NCBI GenBank assembly: GCA_004802645.1
Contig: SRKS01000003.1
Coordinates: forward strand, 62,001 to 126,000
Source of the DNA: Amesomyces nigricolor
Taxonomy: Eukaryota; Ascomycota; Sordariomycetes; Sordariales; Chaetomiaceae
DNA: 64,000 nt
Reading direction: 5' to 3'
Under the pieces are notes generated by a model that saw nothing but the letters and a program-made list of their open reading frames with translations, did no database searches and had not been told where the DNA came from. The number at the start of each line of letters is the position of its first letter. Position 1 is the first letter of the stretch. A program made the translations under genes and the position numbers. This document shows, piece after piece, positions 55,348-64,000 of the stretch.

Positions 55348-56868
55348 AGGGGCTGGATTAGATACTTTAGAGTAGGGCTATCGGCAATACAATGCTGTGG
55401 TGAGCTAGAGAATTGATTACCTTGTGGCGGCTTGCCACTATTCCCGAGCCTGTCCCGCTTGTTCTCGGCCTGGACGGTGAGGCAAGCTAACTCGCCGGTC
55501 GGAAATGAAGAAAGTAGCAGGAATAAAGAGAGACAAAGACAACCGGCAGTGATGAAGCCACAAGCTGCCCAACAATATCGGCCACAGCTCCGTTGGCTGA
55601 AATCCTGGGATCCTAACGGGAGATGCAGGCCGCCCGCCTTTGTCACCCGCTGCAGGTCGGCAAACATCCATGATCACTCTGCTGCCGTGTGCCCAGTGTT
55701 TCATTTTGCGCCAGCAACTGCACGACAAGAAGCTCGTCAACACATCGCCATGCGCGATGGCACCCGTGAAGAGTGCAGGCCGAGCCCGTGACGGCGGTCC
55801 ATGGCCCCGGCCTCGGGGAAAGGGGTGGTCTGTGGGGGCGCCATCGGGCATGTGCAATGCATGGGACTGGGCGATGGGACGAGTGACGAGGGGGAGCGGT
55901 GTGGTCCGTGCTGGACAGAAGACAGAGCACGGTGGCGGCGGCACAGGAGTCGGCGACTGAGGGACGGGGGAGGAGACTGCGGCACAGCACAAAGGGGAAA
56001 CGTGTTGGGCGTGCAATGAAGGGATGGATGACGTGACAGCCACACCGCTGGATTTTATTGTGTGTGTGTTTTGGCTGATGGTTGGCGTGTTGGTTGTTGT
56101 TCGTGGTTGTGTGTCGAGTGATGAAATGTCAGAAGTGATGGGTGGAAGCAGCAGCCCATAAGGGAAAAGCTTGAGCTGTTGGTTGGTGCTGAGATCCCTG
56201 GACCGATCCCTGAGCTGAGGTGGGTGGAGCGCTGAGAAACAGAGAAAGTCCGACCGTTGAAACGTTGAAACGGACAGGGATCGCGCGAACAAAAGCAGGA
56301 AACATGAAACCGGCTTAGTAGAGTGGGGCCCATCGCCCAGTCCGGACCCTGGATCGTCTCGATGCGGGGACTGCGCGCCACGACCAGGGCCTGAGCCAGT
56401 CACAGCCAGTGCGAGAGATCCAGGCACATCCAACTGGAGTCGAGCGAATTTTGGTGGCAGAGCAGAAGCAGCACAAGTCAATCTTGGGCTTTTTTTGTCT
56501 TGTCTTGTCCTGGCATGGACGGGAAACGGACAGCGGCCAGCCCAACATGAAGTCAAGTGCTGCCACACCCCGCAGCTGTCTGCTGCTGGCCGACCTCTCG
56601 AGTCTCTCACTCTCTCTTCTACCCTCCTTCAATCCTTTTTCTTTTTTCAGGTTCCGGTTTCTTTCATCGAATCCTTCCCAAATCCCACGGAGCCCCCGTG
56701 CTGAGTGGCTGCTGACCCCAGCCATCCCCAACTCTCGCTGCACGGCACAGACCCCAGCGACCATTCGTTTGACAAACGGCACACCGTGATCAGGCAGGTG
56801 ATCAGGCAGGAGCACATTCCACGACACCGCCAAAGGGAAAACCACTCGTGCGGTTGGCACGGGTGTCG
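55348..56868. other. intergenic, 1.5 kb
   Basis: A 390-codon minus-strand frame at 55438-56610 is Ser/Pro/Cys-rich without domain content and lies in what should be the promoter of the RhoGAP gene. It is not called. CT-rich leader-like sequence lies at about 56580-56660. Confidence 0.45.
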
Positions 56869-59101
56869 ATGTCGACTCAATATCGCCATGTCATACCCCC
56901 GCGGGGACTGCCCGTCCAGAGTCAGAACCCCAGGAACCACGACGTCGCAACGATGAACGATACGCGAGAGGATGCCCTGCGCGAGCAGGTGACGGCATCA
57001 ATGCTTGGGACAGGGAGGGGTGGGGCCGACGGGATGAAGCGACCCGAATTATCCAGGAACACATTTGGCTACGATGACCGCCGCCCAACCCCAAGGGTGT
57101 CCTCATTAGTATCAAGGGTATCCATAGACCGCCGCCGCCACGGTTACCTACGCGGAATCCTCGACCCCGCCGACGACGGCAGAGACCCCATTGACGACGA
57201 CATTGACGCCGACTCCATCCTCTCCGACGACCGCTCCGCAGCCTGGCGATTCAGCGAGCAACAGCGACAGAAGCGAGAAACCCGCACCGCCATGTCTGGA
57301 AGGACGCCCCCATCGCCCCGGGTTGCACCATCATCACCCCGGATCCCACCACCATTGCCCCGGGCCGCTCCACCACCGTCCTGGACCATCCCATCATCGC
57401 CCCGGTTCGCGACACCCCTCACTTTCCCGCCGCCTGAGATAGCGTGCAAGCTCTCCCGACCGCCCTGTGAACTCCCCGAGCTGGTGCCGGACCACGAAGA
57501 CACGTCTGGAATTGGGAGCCCCTTGGCATCAGGTCCCACGACTCCCAGCTTCATGGCGGACATCTTCCGCCCTCTCACCGATTTCAGCTCCCCGAACCTC
57601 GAACTGGGCACCTTCCTCAAGTTCAATCCCGCAGCCGAGCTGGATCTCTACCGGGGCATGCGCAGAATGTCCATGACGCCCAGCATCTCGGCCCCGGACG
57701 GTCTGGGCATGATACAGGAGGAGGAAGACGACGTCAACACAGACGGCGTGTCCGTCATGACCCCCACCGAAGTGTCCTTTGGCGGCGACGGTGACTCCGG
57801 GTCCACACGATTCGGGCGCCATGGCTACCTCGCAGCAGGCGTCCGCTACCACAACCAGAGCGTCAGCTCGCTAGGCAGCGGGTCCGGGAGCTCGGGCGAG
57901 TGGCGGCCGGGCCATGCGCCGCGCAAGTCGAGCAGCACTATCATGGGGCGGATCCGGAGCCGCCCGCAGTTTGGAGAGGAGCCTGAGTGTCTAGAAAAAC
58001 GATCCTTGACTCCCCTGCAACTGTTAGCCCCGCCCCGCCCTTTATTCGACGAGGACCAGCTCACCCTGGCTGGGACGCGGCCATCGACGTCCGCTTCATC
58101 CAACGCCCCGTCGCACATCGGCCGTATCGACGGCGGCCGCACGCCTTTGCGGCTCTTTCACCGGATGCCGTGGATGGGCGACGCCGAAGGAAAGAAGCCC
58201 GGGGCCGTCTTTGGCGTGGAATTGAAGGAAAGCGTCCGGGTGGCGCCCATGAAGATCCGGATCTCCCACAAGGGGAGAAGCACCTCATACAGGTCTTTTC
58301 CCCTCTCCGTGTACAAATGCTGCGAATTCATCCGCCGCGCAGGTATGTCGTGTCACCTCTACCAAACTCCAACCCCAACTAACCCCCACCCCAGGCGGCA
58401 CCGACGCTCACATCTTCTCCACCCCGGGCGACGCCTACAACATCTCCACCCTCAAAGCAATCTTCACGTCCCCCCCCACCTACGGCGAAGACTTCCACTT
58501 CGAAGGCAGCGACTACACCGTTTACGACGCAGCCCGCCTCATCCTGCTCTTCCTCGAAGACCTCCCCAAACCCCTCATCCCCCCCTCCGTCGTCAGATCC
58601 TGGATCCTCCTCGCCCGCCAGGCCGGCGCCATCGAGCCCCCCTGCCCGCGCGTCGAAACAGGCCTCGACTTCTGGACCGAAGCCTTCAACCGCCTGCCGA
58701 CTGACAGCCGCAATCTAACGAAGCATTTACTGACGCTGTTCGCGGAGGTGTTGCTCGCCGCGGAGGGGACCATCACGGATGGCGGGGCGAGGCAGCTCGC
58801 GTCGGCGCTGGCGAGGCCGATGTTTCATCAGGAGCATGGGGATGCGAATACGAATGGGTCGGAGGTGGCGGGGGGCAAGGCGCAGCAGAAGGGGAGGGCG
58901 GGGAGGAAGAATGTGCATGCCACGCTGGCGTTGGCGTTTTTGATCAAGAAGAGGGGGGAGTATGCGGTTTCGTTGGGAGAGGCGGGGGTGGGGAGTGGGA
59001 GTGGTGGTGGGAAGAGTAGGGATAAGAATAAGGGGAAGAGGGAGACGAAGAACTTTTTGCCGAGTACGAGGGAGATCATGGAGTGGAAGGGGGCGAGTTA
59101 G
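56869..59101 (+). CDS. RhoGAP domain protein
   Basis: Two exons, 56869-58342 and 58395-59101 (52-nt intron), giving 726 aa from ATG 56869 (MSTQYRHVIPPRG). A second in-frame ATG at 56953 is an alternative. The N-terminal ~440 residues are disordered, with Ser/Pro clusters and RTPPSPRVAPSSPRIPPP-type proline repeats. The catalytic region begins near residue 446 with VFGVELKESV and SVYKCCEFIRRAGGTDAHIF. The R in FIRRAG occupies the arginine-finger position of RhoGAPs; the split codon in this motif is restored by the intron. Then come DYTVYDAARLILLFLEDLPKPLI and NLTKHLLTLFAEVL. The domain speeds GTP hydrolysis on Rho/Rac/Cdc42 GTPases at sites of polar growth. A basic low-complexity insertion (KSRDKNKGKRETKN) lies near the end. 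Confidence 0.88.
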
Positions 59102-59886
59102 GCAGATGATATTTGGGTTTGGAAATGTGTTGGATGGAGGAAAATCGTTGAGATACCCCTTTTAATTCGTTTCTTGGTTGGACCTTGTTTTTTTTCTTTC
59201 TTTTGCCTGGAGGCGTGTTTACGCTATTTCGCTATGATTCGGGCTCTGGGAGCGTCGTCCTTTTTTCTTCTCCCTGCTACGCAGTGTACTACCACCCTGA
59301 TCTAATGGAGACAAGGCGTAGGAGGAAGCGCCACTAATTCGTAGATCGCAGAGGAGTTGGGGTCTTTGAGAGTCAGAAACCTTTAAACTATAGCTAGATG
59401 TAAGATTGTTTGGTTATTGCAGCCGCTTTGACTCGGAAAACGTGTGTTGATGTTTGGTTGTCTTGAACCCTGACCCCTGAGTCTTGTCTCACCCACTACA
59501 CCACAAAAGTCAAAGGGAATACCGACGAGGAAAATCCCAACTCTCACAACACAAAGCAAACAAGCAGTGTCGTCTCAAAGCAGGTGGATCCAGGCTAAAC
59601 CGTCGGTTCCAGCTTCCTGGGTCTTCGTCTGATGCCGAATGTCCGGACTGACGTCATGCCCCAGAGTTTCCAGTCATGGGACAACATGAGACGACACACA
59701 CATCAACAAAGCGGCTGTTTGGTTTGACACACAGCGAGTGAGACAGACACCCGAAGCAGTCATAAATAACTCTTCTTAGACAGCACTCTTATCTCATTCA
59801 GAACTTATGTGTACCCCCTTCCCACTGTCATGACTCAAGCAACCATCACTTCAACGACACATCTTCTCAGGTTCACAACAACCACA
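59102..59886. promoter_or_regulatory. intergenic region with TATA element for gluconokinase
   Basis: CATAAATAAC at 59761-59770 is a good TATA-like element about 115 bp before the chosen ATG. The upstream half (59150-59500) is T-rich 3' sequence of the RhoGAP gene. No gene is supported. Confidence 0.5.
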
Positions 59887-60655
59887 ATGTCCCCTCAAGA
59901 GCCACTCGCCGAGACCAAAAGGCCCAGTCCCCGCTGGATCTGGTTCATCACCGGCCCAACCGCCTGCGGCAAGACTACCATCGCCAAATACCTCGCTGAA
60001 CAGCTCGGCTTTAGCTTTGTCGAGGGCGACGACGTGCGTTTTCCCAACCCTCCATGCCCTACACATCCAACTGACAAAACATCCTAACAAAAAGTACCAT
60101 CCCAAATCCAACCGCCTCAAAATGTCCCACAACCACCCCCTCACCGACGCCGACCGCGCCGCTTGGCTCCGCGCCATCCGCGCCCACACCACCCACCAGC
60201 CCCCATCCAATGGCAGTGACAACCCAAACCACTCACCGGAGAATCTCGTTGTAACTTGCTCTGCGTTGAAGAGGAAGTACCGGGACGTCCTGCGCGAGCC
60301 TCAGACCCCCGGCGAAGGGGATGGGGACAACAACTCAGCTGCTGCTGCTGCTATGGAAGCAGAAGTTAGAGTGCGGTTTGTATTCCTCCATGTGCCCGAG
60401 GATGTGCTCAGGGAGAGGGCGCGGGAGAGGAAGGGGCATTTTGCGAAGGAGGGGTTGGTGAAGAGTCAGGTGGAGGCTATGGAGGTGCCAGGTGGGGTTG
60501 GGAATGGGGAGGAGGAGGATGTGGTGGTTGTTGAGGTTGGGAAGGGAATGGGGGTGGAGGATACGGAGGGGGAGGTGCTGAAGAAGGTTAGGAGCATCAT
60601 GGGGATGGGTGAGAATGGCGTTGGCAATGGTGTTATTGATAAGTCGCTGCTTTGA
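59887..60655 (+). CDS. gluconokinase
   Basis: Two exons, 59887-60033 and 60095-60655 (61-nt intron), giving 235 aa. ATG 59887 is chosen for its context (CACAATGTC); an in-frame ATG at 59830 would add 19 residues. The P-loop is GPTACGKTT (23-31). Splicing forms the family signature EGDDYHPKSNRLKMSHNHPLTDADRAAWL, followed by VTCSALKRKYRDVLR and ARERKGHFAKEGLVKSQVEAMEVP. The enzyme phosphorylates D-gluconate with ATP to 6-phosphogluconate, feeding the pentose phosphate pathway in the cytosol. Two acidic or Gly/Asn-rich insertions (GEGDGDNNSAAAAA and GNGEEEDVVVVEVG) make it longer than the ~180 aa bacterial form. It is convergent with the aminotransferase-fold gene, with 21 bp between stop codons. 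Confidence 0.92.
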
Positions 60656-60676
60656 CTACTGTAATAGGAGATATGG

Positions 60677-62111
60677 CTACTGCTTGTACTCCCCCTTAGC
60701 CACGCGCTCGCACAGCTTCTTGAGCGTCTGGCCCGCCCACTCAAAGTCCTCAGTCTCCAAAAAGACCTGCGCGCTGATGCGCGTCCAGAAGCGCCCCTGG
60801 TACTGATACAAGGGCACAAACGTCTTGTACTCGTTCATCAGCTGGTCCGCCATCCATTTCTGGACATTGCCCGCCTCCGCCTTGGGAACCGCCGGCAGCG
60901 AAGCCAGTTCCCCTTCGCGCGGCTGCCCGTCATCTACCGCCAGCGGCAGCGCCACGTTGACCATCGAACATCTCGTCAGGCTCTGTGTCTCGTTGTCCAG
61001 AACCTTAGTCCCCAGCATCTCAGCGACCTTCTTCCCGCCCTGCCTGGCCATCTCCGTCAGCGCAGCCATGATCTTCTCCTCCCCGCCCAGGAACTCTTCC
61101 CTCCACTTGATCGCATCCTTAACACACAGATACGGCGCGTTATCAATAGTCCCGACAAACTCAAAGTTATTCACAAACTCCGACTTCTCCGACTTATGCA
61201 GCGGGCTGTTCAGCGACGGGCCCGAGGGATTTTGCGGCACAAAGCCATGCGATGTCGGCACCGTTGACCGCATCAGCGGCTGGTTGCGCTCGGGCACGTA
61301 GAACACAGCACACCCGCGCGGGACATGCAGCCACTTGTGGCAGTTGCTCACAAAAAAGTCTGGGTCGACAGCGCCGAGGTCGATGTCAACCATGCCCACG
61401 CCCTGCGCGCCGTCAATGAGCGAAAGCAGGCCCCACTCGCGGCACGCCGCCGTCATGGCCTCGAAGGGGAAGCGCACCCCCGGAAGCGAGGAGACGACGT
61501 CGAAAAGGCAGATCTTCGGGCGCAGACCTTCCTTGAGCGAGGCGCCGACCGCGGCATGGAAGGCGGCAATGATGGCGTCGTCCGAGCAGGGGTAGGAGAT
61601 GTCGATGCAGCGCGAACTGAGGCGGCCGTGGGAGGTTTCGATGACATAGTCAATGGTCTTGGCGCAGCCGGCGTAGATGGTGTTGAAGTAGAGGATCTCG
61701 TCGTTGCTGTCCAGGTCCCAGACGAGGTTACGCAGGACAGTGTTGACACCAACAGTGGCGTTGGAGACAAACACGACTGTGTCGGTGGGAACGCGCAGAA
61801 GCTTGGCTACGGCTGCGCGGGACTCGTCGAGGAGCTTGGGGTACTCATAGCGGATGAAGCGGTCGGGCGCCGCCTCGGCTTGGTCTTGGTACGCGCGCAA
61901 CTTGGCTTGGATGGCGCGGGGGATGGTGCCGAAGGAGCCTGGCGGTGTTAGTAAGTCGTAGGAAATGCTTAGAGTGGGACGTACCCTGGTTGAGGTTGCG
62001 GTACGACGGGTCGTGGAGGAAGTGCTCGTCACGGAGAGCGTGGCCGTAAGCAACGGCGCCGGTCTGGCCGCCGGCCTTGGTCCTCAGGGGAAGCTCTTGT
62101 GTGGTACCCAT
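60677..62111 (-). CDS. PLP-dependent aminotransferase class V-fold enzyme (isopenicillin N epimerase-like)
   Basis: Two exons, 62111-61985 and 61938-60677 (46-nt intron, the shortest here), giving 462 aa. The splice gives YRNLNQGSFGTIPRAI, the conserved start of this family. PLP-site features are SNATVGVNTVLRNL (phosphate-binding turn), SLIDGAQGVGMVDIDL (Asp pairing with the pyridine N, then His-less Q) and the Schiff-base lysine in SNCHKWLHVPRG near residue 241. The C-terminal small domain includes RFWTRISAQVF. Such enzymes act as epimerases, cysteine desulfurases or lyases. The fungal group is usually annotated as isopenicillin N epimerase-like, but there is no beta-lactam gene nearby, so the true substrate is unknown. 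A TATA-like GGTATAAATA lies on the minus strand at 62195-62186. Confidence 0.88.
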
Positions 62112-62559
62112 GGTGATTGTGGTGGTTGGATTTGGTTGAGGGAACAGTGAAGGATATCTGTGGGGGGTGAGTATCTTGAACTAGATATTTATACCGGGGA
62201 TGTCCTGGACTCCATCGTTGACCCGTTGTTTGTGACTCGACGTTGAGTCTTGAGTCACCCTCTTTCTAAGTTGAGATAAGCTTCTCCCCAACGCGGACCA
62301 ACGTCTGAATATGGCGTACCCGCCCGCTCTGCATGCCCATTGGATGTTAGATGCAGCACGTATGCACAAATGGGGTCTGTTCTGGCAAGGGCGTCGCGCT
62401 CTCCCGCTTGCGACACCGAGCACACAAGGGAGCCTCCGCAAACCGTGGAAAGCCGAGTCGAGATGTAAGCCGTCGGAACTTTTATGTACATGTACAGCAA
62501 CTCAAAGAAACAAAGAAACACCTATCGGGGTTTTCTACGAGCTGTTGTGTAGCAGCTTT
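62112..62559. promoter_or_regulatory. promoter of class V enzyme and 3' flank of archaemetzincin gene
   Basis: Both flanking genes run on the minus strand. The TATA-like element at 62186-62195 is about 80 bp upstream of ATG 62111. No coding sequence is supported. Confidence 0.45.
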
Positions 62560-63987
62560 TTAGGATACCTCCCCGCTTCGTTCCTTGGCCGCCTCGAACA
62601 TCTCAACCCGCTTCTCCAACCAGCACCGATACCCAGCAAACTCAGCCACGTTCTCCCACGGCTTACAAAACTCGGCCAGTGCAGTGTGCCGCTTTATCTG
62701 CCACTGCACTGGCTCAAACTTCTCCCCCTCTTCACTCTTCAACTCTCGGATCGCATGCAGCAGCTTTGCCTCGCAGACAAGACACGGGTACAGCGGCTGG
62801 CGTACGTCCTCGACAATTCCCGCCGTGCCCTGCATGTAACACGCATAGTAGATGCAGTGGTCGAGACAGAAACAGTGACCCAGCTCGTGCGAGACGGTGC
62901 GGACCAAGCCCGCGAGCCACAGACCTTCCGACTTTCGGATTGTGGTCTTCTTGTCGGCGTGGGCGCGGATGCTGTCGGCCGCCAAACTTGCTTGAATGAC
63001 GTCTCCCATGGGATGATGCTTTGCCTCCACCGCGGGTTTTGGGGGGACATAACTGGTCTCGCGCTTCCTCCTCTTCGGTTTTGGAGGCTCTGGTTCGATA
63101 TCTTCCTCGGCGTCCTCACCCATCTCCTCCATGTATGCCTCGCAGTGCGAAAACGGCCACGCGTGGTCGCGGCGGACGCCGGCCATCTCGTCTAGGGAAA
63201 CATGATAGCGGGTCGAGGAGACAACGCAAACTCGGCTCCCGCCGTATGCCCGGCCGCAGCAGAAGTCGTCGTCCTCGTCCTCGAACATGTCGTGGTTGAT
63301 CATCATGACCAGGGCGTAAGCATCCTTAGGCACGGCTGCGAGGGCAGCGTCCAGGATGTTCTTCAGGTCCAGCTGCCGAAGGAAGGCCTTGTCTGGGCAT
63401 GGGCGGGTGGTGATGCGGGTGACGCTGTCCCCGACCTGCAGGCCGATGTGTTCGGGGGTGGACATTACTTTTTTCTGCTGGGACGGATCATCGCTCCAGG
63501 GGACGAAGCGCACCTCGTTTGGCAGGAGTTTGACAGGGAGCGGGTGGTAAAAAGCCTCGAGGTAACGGCGAATTTGCTCCGCCGTGGGTGGGCTGTCTCC
63601 CGAGCCCCGCGAGGCCACTCGGCGTTTTCCCCTAAGCGGAGAAGGAACCAGCCAATTGGGAAGGAATCTAGAGAGCCGGGGGTCGAGTTCGGGTGGCGGA
63701 GAGACATAGATGGTCTTCCTCTGAGGCGTTATCTTGTTCCGCCACTTTGATCGCTCCCAGGAGAGTACGCTCTGAGGCGGGTACTGAGGGTCGAGGGCCA
63801 ACGCATCGCCTGGCAAGACCAGCGGACCGGGGAACAGTGTCTCATCCCAGCTCTTTGTCCGGCCACCTACTGCTGCCGTTCGTCTCTGGCAAGGCTCGCG
63901 GGAAAATCCAACGTCTTTGGCGTGGGGCGAGAAGTCGAGCTGGAGGTGGTCGTGTTTACACGGGAGACCACCCGCAGAAGGCGGCAT
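62560..63987 (-). CDS. archaemetzincin-type zinc metalloprotease
   Basis: Single exon, 475 aa, from an ATG at 63987 only 13 bp from the window end; an upstream exon cannot be excluded. The active site is HELGHCFCLDHC (residues 367-378): two zinc-binding His and the catalytic Glu (H367, E368, H371), third His H377, then C378. C383, Y384 and M385 follow (the Met-turn), and C402/C405 complete the second, structural zinc site. The spacing matches archaemetzincins (AMZ/AmzA). Family members are soluble peptidases, possibly aminopeptidases, of unclear biological role. The glycine expected in HxxGxxH is replaced by Cys374. A charged linker (EEDIEPEPPKPKRRKRE) interrupts the N-terminal part of the domain; its basic run could be a nuclear signal. 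Confidence 0.9.
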   Translation of the reverse strand: MPPSAGGLPCKHDHLQLDFSPHAKDVGFSREPCQRRTAAVGGRTKSWDETLFPGPLVLPGDALALDPQYPPQSVLSWERSKWRNKITPQRKTIYVSPPPELDPRLSRFLPNWLVPSPLRGKRRVASRGSGDSPPTAEQIRRYLEAFYHPLPVKLLPNEVRFVPWSDDPSQQKKVMSTPEHIGLQVGDSVTRITTRPCPDKAFLRQLDLKNILDAALAAVPKDAYALVMMINHDMFEDEDDDFCCGRAYGGSRVCVVSSTRYHVSLDEMAGVRRDHAWPFSHCEAYMEEMGEDAEEDIEPEPPKPKRRKRETSYVPPKPAVEAKHHPMGDVIQASLAADSIRAHADKKTTIRKSEGLWLAGLVRTVSHELGHCFCLDHCIYYACYMQGTAGIVEDVRQPLYPCLVCEAKLLHAIRELKSEEGEKFEPVQWQIKRHTALAEFCKPWENVAEFAGYRCWLEKRVEMFEAAKERSGEVS

Positions 63988-64000
63988 CGCGTCTGTAGTG

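Noticed and set aside
55438..56610. 390-codon minus-strand frame
   Set aside because: Low-complexity Ser/Pro/Cys content in the promoter region of the RhoGAP gene; no domain.
60677..62111. Part of a beta-lactam biosynthetic cluster, suggested by isopenicillin N epimerase similarity
   Set aside because: No ACV synthetase, isopenicillin N synthase or expandase gene in the neighbourhood; the name reflects fold similarity only.
1..64000. CRISPR array, operon or prokaryotic defence system
   Set aside because: The DNA is clearly fungal nuclear; no spaced direct-repeat array or prokaryote-like gene cluster is present.

Overview
The window is nuclear DNA of a filamentous ascomycete, most likely a Sordariomycete. 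The genes carry short introns (46-75 nt typical, GT...AG), third positions are C/G-biased, 5' leaders are CT-rich, and there is a MedA/Acon-3-type conidiation regulator, two Pth11-like fungal-rhodopsin-domain membrane proteins and RIP-compatible stop codons in a dead retrotransposon. Exon structures are my own reading, made by joining frames at GT...AG sites so that conserved protein blocks stay continuous. No transcript data were available.

Layout. 0.5-5.4 kb: LYR-motif protein (+), GNAT acetyltransferase (-), 5'-nucleotidase-family metallophosphatase (+). 7.5-8.8 kb: rhodopsin-domain membrane protein. 10.9-19.1 kb: a 1459-residue GYF-domain protein and a TTC27/Emw1-type TPR protein, both +. 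19.1-29.5 kb: a 10.4-kb stretch with no supportable gene, ending at the MedA-type regulator (29.5-32.0 kb). 34.3-37.8 kb: nested retrotransposons. 38.5-42.0 kb: BTB protein with a PEP-repeat tail (+) and a second rhodopsin-domain protein (-). 43.7 kb: intron-containing tRNA-Gln(CUG). 44.4-52.0 kb: Liz1/Fen2-like MFS transporter, histidine acid phosphatase, a conserved fungal protein of unknown function, and an F-box protein. 52.2-55.3 kb: divergent FAD monooxygenase and NAD(P)-dependent reductase. 56.9-64.0 kb: RhoGAP, gluconokinase, PLP-dependent class-V aminotransferase-fold enzyme, and an archaemetzincin-type metalloprotease.

Most genes are unrelated housekeeping or signalling genes rather than a pathway cluster. 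The only pair that looks co-regulated is the divergent monooxygenase/reductase pair, which shares a 505-bp intergenic region.

The most informative region is the transposon nest. A 5'-truncated Tad-like LINE on the minus strand, with a perfect 15-bp target-site duplication, was later hit by two solo LTRs of family A (TSDs ATAGG and GTATT) and by a gag-only LTR element of family B (TSD GGCTT). The 3' LTR of that element was then hit by another family-A solo LTR (TSD GCTCC). The gag frame is broken by TAG codons of the type RIP creates. I found no new defence or biosynthetic system.
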